Position numbers and translations under genes: made by a program. Source: Penium margaritaceum (Eukaryota; Streptophyta; Zygnematophyceae; Desmidiales; Peniaceae). From it: DNA of 23,804 nucleotides. How positions within the stretch are numbered: position 1 is the first letter of the stretch; every line of letters begins with the position of its first letter. The notes under the pieces were generated by a model. That model ran no database searches. It saw only the letters and a program-made list of their open reading frames with translations, and was not told where the DNA came from. Positions 1-7,412 of this stretch are shown piece by piece. The stretch lies in contig SZWC01004699.1 in assembly GCA_023375785.1 (NCBI GenBank), positions 144,870-168,673 of the forward strand, given 5' to 3'.

Positions 1-84
1 ACACACACACACACACACACACACACACGACACACAAAACACACACGCGCGCACATGCGTACACATGCACGCACGCACGCACAT
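1..84. repeat. (AC)n microsatellite
   Basis: The window opens inside an almost pure AC dinucleotide run. From about position 47 it degrades into CGCG, ACATGCGT and ACGC variants. The left end is cut by the window edge, so the true length is unknown. Confidence 0.95.
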
Positions 85-164
85 AGGTGAACAAGTCCAC
101 TGCTCAAGTCCAGTCCAAGGACTCTTTAGACTCAGAGTGCTGCAGGGTGACGGCAAGAACCTCT

Positions 165-166
<2 letters not shown>

Positions 167-229
<63 letters not shown>
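167..229. repeat. (CTG)21 trinucleotide repeat
   Basis: Twenty-one uninterrupted CTG units, followed to about 265 by imperfect units (TGATGTTGATG, CTGATGCTGGTG). A reading frame through it gives a long polyleucine run, but nothing around it looks like a signal peptide or a real protein, so I treat it as a non-coding microsatellite. The complementary CAG triplet recurs in the copia leader (11600-11970) in a different setting. Confidence 0.95.
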
Positions 230-563
230 ATGTTGATGTTACTGCTGATGCTGGTGCTGTGCAGCATTCAACGTGACTGCAAACACTTCCGGACAATCAT
301 TCTTCTTCTGTGCTGCTCTGTACTCTGTAACACATCCATGACGAAAGCACACCGCAGCGGAAGGGGCAGCACGAGGGCTAACGTCACAGACGCCGTCAGA
401 TGCACGGCGATAGCGGCGTGCTGCGCTGTCGCAGTGTCACCACGCCCTGAACAGCTGCTCATTCAACTTGCCACTGTTGATGGCTTGCGCCACCGTTGAC
501 AGCTCGTAGGGTATAACGAATCATCGTACAAAGTGTGGGTTCATTGTTGGAACAGAAGGTCGA

Positions 564-705
564 CTGCAGCATCGCGTGTCATCTTACTGCAGCATCACTT
601 TTCAGACTTACTGCAGCATCGCGTGTTACACTTACTGCAGCATCGCGTGTCACACTTACTGCAGCATTGCTTGTCAAACTTTCTGCAGCATTGCTTGTCA
701 GTCAG
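564..705. repeat. 24-bp tandem repeat, six units, each starting with a PstI site
   Basis: Units begin at 564, 587, 611, 635, 659 and 683, each with CTGCAGCAT; the first is 23 bp and the others 24 bp. The first four mostly continue CGCGTGTCA and the last two TTGCTTGTCA, so the array has two subtypes. The 24-bp period keeps a reading frame and gives an 8-residue periodic peptide on the plus strand, but there is no other sign of coding. Confidence 0.9.
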
Positions 706-1391
706 CGCGCACAAGCACTCGCACGCTCACCCTCCAAAGTGGTGCTGCCTTGGTCTTGCGACGATGATAGGCAGTGCGTGAGCGACGCCCGCCTTGGCCT
801 TCGCCTCTGCCTTTGTCGCAGCCCTAGCCTCACAGTCGCCAGTGTCTGCGTCTGCGGCTGTGCCTGCGACTGTGAATGTGGCACCGTCGTTCGCAGAGGC
901 TCGACTCCTTGACTCAGACGCGGGAGCAGGGGAGCAGTCGAGTTTTGCTGCGAGTGGTGAGGCGGGCGTGCATGCCTTCGGCTTGCGGAACTTGCGTGCG
1001 TGTGCGCACGTGCGGTGAGCGTTTGGGTGTGCTGCGTTGCATACGACCACGCCGTGCCCACGCAGCCAGAGGCTTGCGCGGTGGTGTGGGAGCTTACGTC
1101 AGCACGTGGGCGCAAACATGGTGATGGTGTGCAGGGAGGAGCTCTGGCCGTAAGCACGACATGAGCGCGGAGAACAGCACCCATTGGTTTGCTGGTGCTG
1201 GAACGAGTCCAGATTATTGACGCTGTCGGTGAGCGGAGTGTGGGGAGATGTCGGGCGTCCAACCTGGGCTCGCCGGGGTGGAGACGACACGTGCAAGGCT
1301 CGTTCACGACGACAGCTCTTGTGAAATCTACCACCACATGAGGGAGAGGAAAACAATGACTGCCGCAAACTCGGTCCGCTAAACTCCCGAT
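706..1391. other. Low-complexity flank without a recognisable gene
   Basis: GC-rich sequence with runs of GCCTTGGCCTTCGCCTCTGCC-like degenerate triplets around 790-870. Several overlapping open frames exist on both strands, the longest being 232 codons on the minus strand. Their translations are Ala/Arg/Ser/Thr-rich with no domain I recognise, and all reading directions look equally open, as expected of GC-rich low-complexity DNA. Confidence 0.6.
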
Positions 1392-1540
1392 CGACCCCAT
1401 TCTGAGAAATATGATTACGTCGCCTCCATTCGAAAAACGGATAATTAGCTCACCCCCATTTCTTTACTCGTTTCCGAACTCGCCCCCATGCTGAGAATTA
1501 GACCTACATCACCCCTATTATTTTAAAGAAATCTTGAGGC
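1392..1540. repeat. Degenerate 29-30-bp tandem array, left copy
   Basis: Five units start at 1392, 1421, 1451, 1481 and 1510, spaced 29, 30, 30 and 29 bp. Each opens with a variant of CGCCCCCATT, followed in units 1 and 4 by CTGAGAA and an AT-rich tail. The spacing is not a steady multiple of three, so it is unlikely to be coding. The same motif and spacing occur at 22690-22910 at the other end of the window. Confidence 0.75.
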
Positions 1541-1712
1541 TTTTGGCTTACAGATGACGACGTCGATAGAGGCCTCAAAGGAAGTCATCGTTTGTAAGTG
1601 CGCCATCACCAAACGAACGAGACGGTCCCCCCTCTAATCCTCGCTCGTCCGTCTCAACCGAGCAAAGCACAGCAAAGAAGATCAGCGAGCGCAAAACGAC
1701 CAAGAGCTATAG

Positions 1713-1755
1713 CCCCCCCCTCCCAAACCCCCACCCCACCCCCACCAAGCCCGGT
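1713..1755. repeat. C-rich tract; G-quadruplex-capable on the minus strand
   Basis: C runs of 8, 3, 5, 4 and 5 are separated by 1-3 bases (1713-1743), so the minus strand has five G-runs with very short loops. It lies about 40 bp outside the gypsy 3' LTR, in flanking DNA rather than in the element. Confidence 0.8.
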
Positions 1756-1983
1756 TGCCCCGACACAACCAAACCTCGAGAAGACTGTTAAGCCGAACGG
1801 AGCGTGGATGGTGAACAGGTAGAAGTTGCGAGGCAAAGACACTTTGAGAAATTGGGACACTTGAGCAATTTGTAATTAGCGGTAAGTGTACTTCGATGAC
1901 AAGTGTCCGAACGACAGAACACATACATACAAGTGTCGTGTTACAAATGAGATGTGGTTTGGGTCATTGGGTCAGACGTCGAG

Positions 1984-2005
1984 CGACGCGTGCGGAGGCG
2001 CGTCG
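1984..2005. other. Perfect stem-loop in the gypsy 3' LTR
   Basis: CGACGCG and CGCGTCG flank an 8-base loop (TGCGGAGG). The identical stem and loop are at 7282-7303 in the 5' LTR. It lies about 80 bp downstream of the TATA-like box in the element's direction, where an R/U5 RNA structure could be. Confidence 0.6.
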
Positions 2006-2082
2006 TGAGTGGTCGAATTCGAGAAGCCCCGCCGCGAAGTCCGGGAGCTTCGAGGATCGACGGTCAAAGATGCGCGAAGCAT

Positions 2083-2091
2083 CTTTATAAA
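2083..2091 (-). promoter_or_regulatory. TATA-like box in the gypsy 3' LTR
   Basis: On the minus strand it reads TTTATAAAG, about 245 bp into the LTR from its U3 end. The same sequence is kept at 7381-7389 although the two LTRs have diverged considerably. It is the only obvious TATA element on that strand in the LTR. Confidence 0.55.
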
Positions 2092-2336
2092 TCCAGATTC
2101 ATCTCAATCCGTGGAAAAGTCGACCGAAAGGTCGCAATACTTCTGTCGTAGTTTCGAGAAATTGGTTCAAGCTGTCAGAAGGTTCTGGAATGCACCGGAG
2201 GACGAGGGCAGTTGGCTGAATTGTCCTCGACCGTCGAAGCAAAATTCAAGGTCTCATGGCGCGGGGGGCTATGCGTGTAATGACACAAATGCCCAAGCGC
2301 AAAGATTAGGGACTCGTGTACGTCTGGTACGTAACA

Positions 2337-2351
2337 CTTCCCCCCCCTTTC
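2337..2351 (-). promoter_or_regulatory. Gypsy polypurine tract
   Basis: On the minus strand it reads GAAAGGGGGGGGAAG and directly abuts the TG that opens the 3' LTR. Its position and composition are those expected of the plus-strand DNA primer of an LTR retrotransposon. Confidence 0.9.
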
Positions 2352-3640
2352 AGCCACGACATCCCGACGCGCGTACAGATGTGGCCCGGTGACGGCGGTA
2401 ACAACCGTCGATCAGATGATCGACATCTCGGAGGTTGTCGTAGGGTTCCCAGCTATTATGCGCGGCGTCATAGCTGTGCCACTTGACAAGATACTCTGTC
2501 ATTTTCCCACGTCATCGGTGGCCAAGGATGTCCTCGATGACGTACTCAGTGTCCTCGTCCACTTGGATAGGAGGAGGGGGAGGGACATCCCTGCCGGGGA
2601 AGTTCTCTCCGGGGTCTCGGTAGTGCTTGAGTCTGCTGATGTGGAAGACCGGATGAACTTGCATACTGGCAGGGAGTTTGAGGCGCGAAAGCACCGGGGT
2701 TTGCATGCGCTCGATCTCAAACGGTCCCAGCCATTGGGGTTTGAGCTTTGAATAGTCAGCTCCTCGGTGTTTGATGTCCGTAGAGCTGAGGAGGACGTGA
2801 TCGTCAGCGGTAAAGACATCGTCGCTGCGATGCTTGTCAGCTGCTCGCTTCATCGCCGCTTGCGTCTTCACGAGCATTTGCCGTGCCTCCTTCCAGAGAG
2901 TGGTGAAGTCGCGGCGTTGGACGTCAACCGCGGGAATGTTGCTCTGGCTGTGTAATCCTGCCGGTGTGGCGGGAAGTTTGCCATACACCGCTTCGAATGG
3001 GGTTTTACCAGTTGCGGTGGAGATTGCCGAGTTGTACGCAATTTCGGCGGTCGACAGTTTTTGTACCCAATCCGTCCCATGGGGTTCGCACAGAGTTCGA
3101 AGAAGCTGTCAGTGCCCTCGATTTGGCTGTTGGTTTGCGGATTAAACGCCGTAGAGAGCTGGATTTTGCTGCCGTAGCGAGTCATCAGTTCGCGCCAAAA
3201 ACGGCTTGTGAATCGACCATCCCTGTTGCTTGTGATGGCTCTCGGGACACCGTGTCGCCATACGATGTTGTTTAGAAACAACCGTGCTGTTCCTTCGACG
3301 GTGACGGTGGTCGTCGTCGGGATGAAGTGGGACATTTTGGAAAACCTGTCGACGACCACGAAGATTGCGTCATATCCCTCGGGTGTGACCGGTAATCCTA
3401 TGACGAAGTCCATGGAGATGACAACACATGGTTCTGTTGGAACAGGGAGCGGCTAAAGGAGTCTGGGTGGTCGTGTGCAACGGGATTTTTGTCGTTGACA
3501 GGTGTCGCAGGGTTTGCAAATGTTGGCCACGTCGAATTGCATCTTGTCCCACCAGTAGTGTTTCGCCAGCTTCTTCGGTGTCTTGTCTTCTCCGAAGTGC
3601 CCACCTGGACCTGTGTCGTCTCACTCCTCGAGTAGCATGC
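2352..3640 (-). pseudogene. pol: Gypsy integrase with C-terminal chromodomain, broken
   Basis: The HHCC zinc-binding region is readable around 3600-3490 (GHFGEDKTPKKLAKHYWW, then CKPCDTC). A stop at about 3452 precedes the catalytic core at 3413 (MDFVIGLPVTPEGYDAIF). The second catalytic Asp lies in TSNRDGRF, where the family has SDRD, so it appears changed to Asn. The Glu block (NPQTNSQIEG) is followed by a frameshift near 3090. The C-terminal part (2988-2512) holds WLGPFEIERM and HPVFHISRLKHYRDP. After it comes a chromodomain, EYVIEDILGHR, then a TGA at 2512-2514, then EYLVKWHSYD and SWEPYDNL. Chromodomains guide integration to particular chromatin. Confidence 0.88.
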
Positions 3641-3705
3641 GACGGAGTTCGTCGTTCGGAGGAACGATCACCTGGCGTGTGAAGCGTCGCCGCCAATAGG
3701 GTGTG

Positions 3706-4565
3706 TCAAACGAGAATTGTCTTGTCGTATCCGCCATGTTGCTCGTAGCCTTGTGCAAACAACCGCTCGAGATACAAATCTCGTTGCAGCTGTAGCGTTG
3801 CTGCTTCGGCCATCAAGTCTGGTCGGCGGCTGAGTGCTTCCGCCGGGTTGGTTTTGCCTGCCGGTACTCGATATCGTAGTCGAACCCGGATTCGAGGAAC
3901 TCCATCCATCGGGTTTGACGTCGACTCAGGTTCGATTGCGTCTTCAAATACTTCAGCGCGTGATGGTCGGTACGCACGACGCATTGGCGGCATTCAAGAT
4001 AGCACCGCCAAGTCTTAAATGCGTGGATGACCGCCTGCATCTCTTTCTCATGCACGGCGTAGTTGAGTTCCGGTCCCCGCAGTTTTCTCGACATATATGC
4101 GACCGGTTGCTCGTTGTAGCCGTGGTCCTGTAGGAGAACCGGGCCGATGGCTCGATCGGCCGCGTCTGTAGCCATGACGTAGTCGATCATGGGATCGACT
4201 AATGGTAGGGCTGGCGCCGAGGTCAGAGCATTCCACAAAGCGGTGAACGCTTCTTGTTCGTTGTCTCCCCATCTCCACTCATTTTCTTTTCGAGTGAGAT
4301 CGGAGAGAGGCGCTGACACTCGGACGTATTCCCGTACGAAGCGCCAGTAGAAGTTGTAGAAGCCGAGGAAAACTTGAATGTCTCGAACGTTGGTTGGTGA
4401 CGGCCAATCAGCGACCGCTGCCACTTTTTTTGGATCCATGGTGATCCGTCCGCCGTTGATACGTGGCCCAAAAACTCGATCAAACGGCGACCGAAGTTGC
4501 ATTTTGAGAGCTTTCCAAAAAACTTCTCTCTTTGTAAAACTTCGAGGAATTTTCGGAGATGTCAA
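3706..4565 (-). pseudogene. pol: Gypsy RT connection and RNase H domain remnant
   Basis: A 250-codon stretch (4565-3813) covers the RT thumb and tether (MDPKKVAAVADWPSPTNVRD, FLGFYNFYWRFV) and the RNase H domain (ATDAADRAIGPVLLQ, ELNYAVHEKEMQAVIHAF, VVRTDHHALKYL, FDYDIEYRQ). Its first 30 or so residues are out of frame with the family. At the C-terminal end the KTNPAEALSRRPD motif is found in another frame (3993-3706), showing a frameshift near 3850. RNase H removes the RNA template strand during reverse transcription. Confidence 0.88.
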
Positions 4566-5265
4566 GCATACTCCTCCGGGGTGCGGTTGTACACCAGGAT
4601 GTCGTCCAGATACACCACGACAAAATCGTCAAGGTGCGGGCGGAAAATGTTGTCCATTTCCGCCATAAAGGTCACGGGAGCATTCCTGAGTCTGAACGGC
4701 ATGACCGTGAAACTCAACATTCCCGTAGCGAGTTCGGAACGCCGTCATCTCAATGTTGGCGTCCGCCATGCGTATCTGGTGATAACCGCTACGCAAGTCG
4801 AATTTGGTCGAAAAGCTCGTCGGCTCGGGGGAGAGGATAGCGGTTCTTGACGGTAGTGTCGTTCAACGCTCAGTAGTCCACGCACATCCGCATTTTGCCA
4901 GTTCTCTTTTTCACGAATAGGACTGGTGCGGCGTAGGGTGGCGTGGATGGGTGGATGAACCCCTGATCGAGCATCTCGTCGAGCTGCTTTTTCAGCTCGG
5001 TCAGCTCGTGGTCGCTCATCCGATAGGCCCCTCGCACTGTAGGTCTGCTGCCCGGCTTCAGTTCGATGCGATGGTCGCCGTTGCGTTGAGGGGGTAAGGG
5101 TTTTGGGAGTTCGTCTGGGAAGACGTTTGCAAACTCTTGGACGAGTAGTGCAAATTCTTTGGGTACCATCACGAACTTGGTTGATGTCGATGAGGCCGAT
5201 GAGACTGATGAGGCTAATGAGTCACCTGCTGCCACTTCCGCCTCCTCCATTAGCTCGAGATGCAC
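4566..5265 (-). pseudogene. pol: Gypsy reverse transcriptase, N-terminal and palm part, broken
   Basis: From 5265 to 4870 the translation carries the standard chromovirus RT entrance: FANVFPDELPKPLPP, HRIELKPGSRP, then LDQGFIHPSTPPYAAPVLFVKK and MRMCVDY. It then hits TGA at 4870-4872, where the family usually has an Arg codon. Near 4800-4815 about eight to ten codons seem deleted and the frame changes, but [14 protein letters not shown] with the first catalytic Asp is readable after it. The YLDD active-site box is at 4612-4601, and TPEEYA is followed by another stop. Catalytic residues survive, but the protein cannot be made in one piece. Confidence 0.88.
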
Positions 5266-5334
5266 GAGCCACGCACGAGCTCCTCATCGTATGCAATGCT
5301 TGGCCACGTTGAGTGGTATCGGTTGCACAGGTTG

Positions 5335-5901
5335 TCACTTTTCGACTACTGCGGCTTTCTCTGCTGCTTCCACCTCTGCTGCTTCCGCTATCGTCTTATG
5401 CCCCACGCGCGGAAGGTGTCGTTTGGCACCGTTGACTTCCACGTAGACGTCGCCACTGATCCAGTCAAATTGCGGATTGTGCTGGTACAGGAAGTCACAT
5501 CCGAGAATGATTTTCTGGTCACTCATCGGGCACGTCCTCCAGACCGTTACATCCCGCAGATCTCCCACTTGTAGTCGTAGTGGTTCTGGGAGTCTTCGAT
5601 TCTGTAATCTACCGTCGACGGTTTTTCCTTCAAACATCCCTGGTTCGGTCTGCAAACCCAACTTGCGGACCATGTCTTTTCTCACAAAGCCATGTGAAGG
5701 TCCTCCATCCAATAGTGCTGGTACAGTTCTACGACTTTTACATCCTCGAGGCTGAACTTTTACAAGTATCGCCAGTTGGTCGTCCTTGTATCCCTCGTCA
5801 AACTTCGCGATCTCAAAAACCCTCTGAGATGATGTAGATCGTTCAGATGGGCGATCTTTTGGCACTGATCGCTCCTCACGGACAAGAGTCGCACCTTTCA
5901 C
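5335..5901 (-). pseudogene. pol: Gypsy aspartic protease remnant
   Basis: An open stretch of 188 codons with the layout of a chromovirus protease. The flap/active-site region reads ALLDGGPSHGFV where the family has an Asp-Ser/Thr-Gly triad, so the catalytic triplet is altered (DGG). ILGCDFLYQHNPQFDW further on is the usual second conserved block. The enzyme would normally cut the Gag-Pol polyprotein. A TGA at 5335-5337 and a frame change separate it from the reverse transcriptase. The protease assignment is firm; activity is doubtful. Confidence 0.85.
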
Positions 5902-5904
5902 TCC

Positions 5905-6946
5905 TGCCCCTTGCCGTTTCCCGACTCATGTTTCTGCAATTTCCCCCCCTTTTTGGCCTGCTACTTGCTTCGACAGTTTCGAGCGATATGTCCGAATTTT
6001 CCGCAATTGTAGCAGGTTCACGTATCCTTTTGGTCGACGGTGTCCACTTCCATCGGAGTGGAGGAGTCCGCCGATCGGTTCTTTCCGTTCCCAGGGCAAT
6101 TGTGGTTGGGATGTTGCCAGCCGTAGGATTTCTAGATCCGAGCGTTGTAGTCGGCGCTGTCGATCCTTTTTGCTACTGCGATCATCTACGGTAAGTTGTT
6201 TTGGATGCCAAAGATGGCAATTGCTCGCCGAATGTCTCTCTTGACGCCGTTGTAGTTTAAAACAGAGTTCATCGGGGGCGATGTCTGCTCCGGTGATGAT
6301 CTCGTAAAATCTGCGCGTGTACTCTGCCACGCTGGACTGCTGACGTAGACGCTGGAGCTTGTACCGAGCGTCCTACTTCTCGTTCAGCCATCCAAATCGT
6401 GCGAGTACCACACGCAAAAACTCGCTCCAGTCGGTTGGTGGCATCAGCGCGTCTTGCCATTGCGGGTTGATCTCCTCCAAGGGTAGAACGCCTACGGTGG
6501 GCGATAGGAGACGGGCGCCGATGGCCGTCGATGAGGCCTTGCCGGTCTCCTGCTGCCGTTGGATGGCCTTTAGATCGGACCACCAACTTAGCGTCGTACC
6601 ACGCAGAAGCACGGCAGCGAGGTCAATTTTCTTGCGATCGTCGTTGACCCCAACAGCGGTGAAGTACACCTCCAAACTCGTCAGCCACATCCGAACCGTT
6701 GGTCCTTTGGAGTTTGCAGGATATGGTGTAGCCGGATGAATTTTGGGTTAGCTCGAGAGTTGGGAATCTCTCTCGACAAGCACCGCTTCTCGTGCACTTG
6801 CGTTGCGAAGAGCCTCCAACGTGACGTTGTGTTGTTGGAGCAGATGACTGTTGACCCCCTTGAGTACAGAGCACGTGCATGGACAGATTATGCTCCTCCA
6901 TCGCCGAAGTCGTCGCTGAAGACCCGCTGCTGGTCGTCAGATGCAC
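5905..6946 (-). pseudogene. gag: Gypsy gag (nucleocapsid) remnant
   Basis: The structural protein of the element, spread over several frames. The N-terminal part (about 6946-6690) is followed by a capsid-like segment (6690-6373) with the LSWWSDLK and WSEFLRVVLARFGWLNEK motifs typical of retrotransposon gag. A stop follows that segment, then AEYTRRFYEI in the same frame. A further frame change near 6260 separates this from the downstream part. A canonical CCHC zinc knuckle (CX2CX4HX4C, beginning CYNCGKFGH) is readable at 6014-5973 in yet another frame; it would bind the packaged RNA. The start is uncertain; an ATG near 6905 (MEEHNL) is one candidate. It cannot make an intact Gag. Confidence 0.85.
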
Positions 6947-7069
6947 TTGCTCGCCTCACTTCGTAGTCGTGAAGTCTGCAAAGTCTTGACGTGCGAGATG
7001 CGCTGACGGCTTGTGCGAGGTAGTCCTCTGGATGGGAAAAGTAGTCGGGTGCCTCTCTAGTGCCGAAGC

Positions 7070-7081
7070 GCTCTGATACCA
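7070..7081 (-). promoter_or_regulatory. Gypsy primer-binding site (initiator Met tRNA)
   Basis: The minus strand reads TGGTATCAGAGC, complementary to the CCA end of plant-type initiator methionine tRNA. It is separated from the LTR end by two bases (7082-7083). This is the site where minus-strand DNA synthesis is primed, and it fixes the element's orientation. Confidence 0.93.
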
Positions 7082-7083
7082 CG

Positions 7084-7406
7084 TGTTACACCGAAAACAA
7101 CGTGGATGGTGAACATGTAGATGTTGCAAGGCAAAGACACTTTGAGAAATTGGGACACTTGAGCAATTTGTCATTAGCGGTAAGTGTAATTCAATGACAA
7201 GTCTCGGAACGACAGAACACATACATACAAGTGTCGTGTTACAAATGAGATGTAGTCCGGGTCATTGGGTCAGACATCGAGCGACGCGTGCGGAGGCGCG
7301 TCGTGAGTGGTCCGATTCAAGAAGCTCCGCCGAGAAGTTGGGGAGCTTCAAGGGTTGACGGTCCAAGATGCACGACGCATCTTTATAAATCTAGATTCGT
7401 CTCGGT
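7084..7406 (-). repeat. Gypsy 5' LTR, truncated (323 of 551 bp)
   Basis: The inner end TGTTA at 7084 sits two bases from the primer-binding site, which fixes the boundary. Homology to the 3' LTR runs to about 7406, then switches abruptly to copia protease/integrase sequence. The lost 228 bp would be most of U3, so only about 17 bp remain upstream of the TATA-like box. Confidence 0.92.
7381..7389 (-). promoter_or_regulatory. TATA-like box in the truncated gypsy 5' LTR
   Basis: Identical to the box at 2083-2091. The breakpoint at 7406/7407 leaves almost no upstream promoter sequence, so this LTR has probably lost its own enhancer region and copia pol sequence now lies upstream of it. Confidence 0.5.
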
Positions 7407-7412
7407 CTCAGT

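Larger units (their letters stand above)
1786..2336 (-). repeat. Gypsy 3' LTR, complete (551 bp)
   Basis: Read on the minus strand the repeat starts TGTTAC and ends TAACA, giving a TGTTA...TAACA terminal inverted repeat. It is bounded by the polypurine tract on its upstream side. Positions 1786-2108 align without gaps to 7084-7406 with about 35 differences, counted by eye. A TATA-like box lies at 2083-2091 (minus) and a perfect 7-bp stem-loop at 1984-2005. Confidence 0.92.
1786..7406 (-). mobile_element. Ty3/gypsy chromovirus retrotransposon, decayed, 5' LTR truncated
   Basis: An LTR retrotransposon read on the minus strand. Its order in the element's direction is 5' LTR (7406-7084, incomplete), primer-binding site (7081-7070), gag with a CCHC zinc knuckle, aspartic protease, reverse transcriptase with a YLDD box, RNase H, zinc-finger integrase, chromodomain, polypurine tract (2351-2337) and 3' LTR (2336-1786). 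Integrase after RT/RNase H identifies Ty3/gypsy, and the chromodomain at the integrase C-terminus identifies the chromovirus branch. Every coding domain has stops or frame changes. The outer part of the 5' LTR (equivalent to 2109-2336) is missing where the element abuts copia sequence. AAGAC at 1781-1785 could be one copy of a target-site duplication, but its partner is lost. Confidence 0.93.

Noticed and set aside
65..499. 144-codon plus-strand open frame with a polyleucine run, resembling a signal peptide
   Set aside because: The leucines come from the (CTG)21 microsatellite, and the rest matches nothing and has no gene context.
564..705. CRISPR-like array
   Set aside because: The 24-bp units are directly adjacent with no unique spacers. 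This is a minisatellite in eukaryotic DNA.
702..1400. 232-codon minus-strand open frame
   Set aside because: Low-complexity Ala/Arg/Ser/Thr-rich translation in GC-rich DNA, with overlapping open frames in other phases; no domain.
1392..1540. CRISPR-like array with 29-30-bp spacing
   Set aside because: The whole unit is one degenerate repeat; there is no conserved-repeat/unique-spacer alternation and the context is eukaryotic.
1547..1598. Inverted repeat CTTACA...TGTAAG as possible terminal repeats of a small DNA transposon
   Set aside because: The match beyond six bases needs a 3-base bulge, the spacing is only about 50 bp, and there is no target-site duplication.
1781..1785. AAGAC as gypsy target-site duplication
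   Set aside because: The partner copy would lie beyond the truncated 5' LTR and is missing, so it cannot be confirmed.
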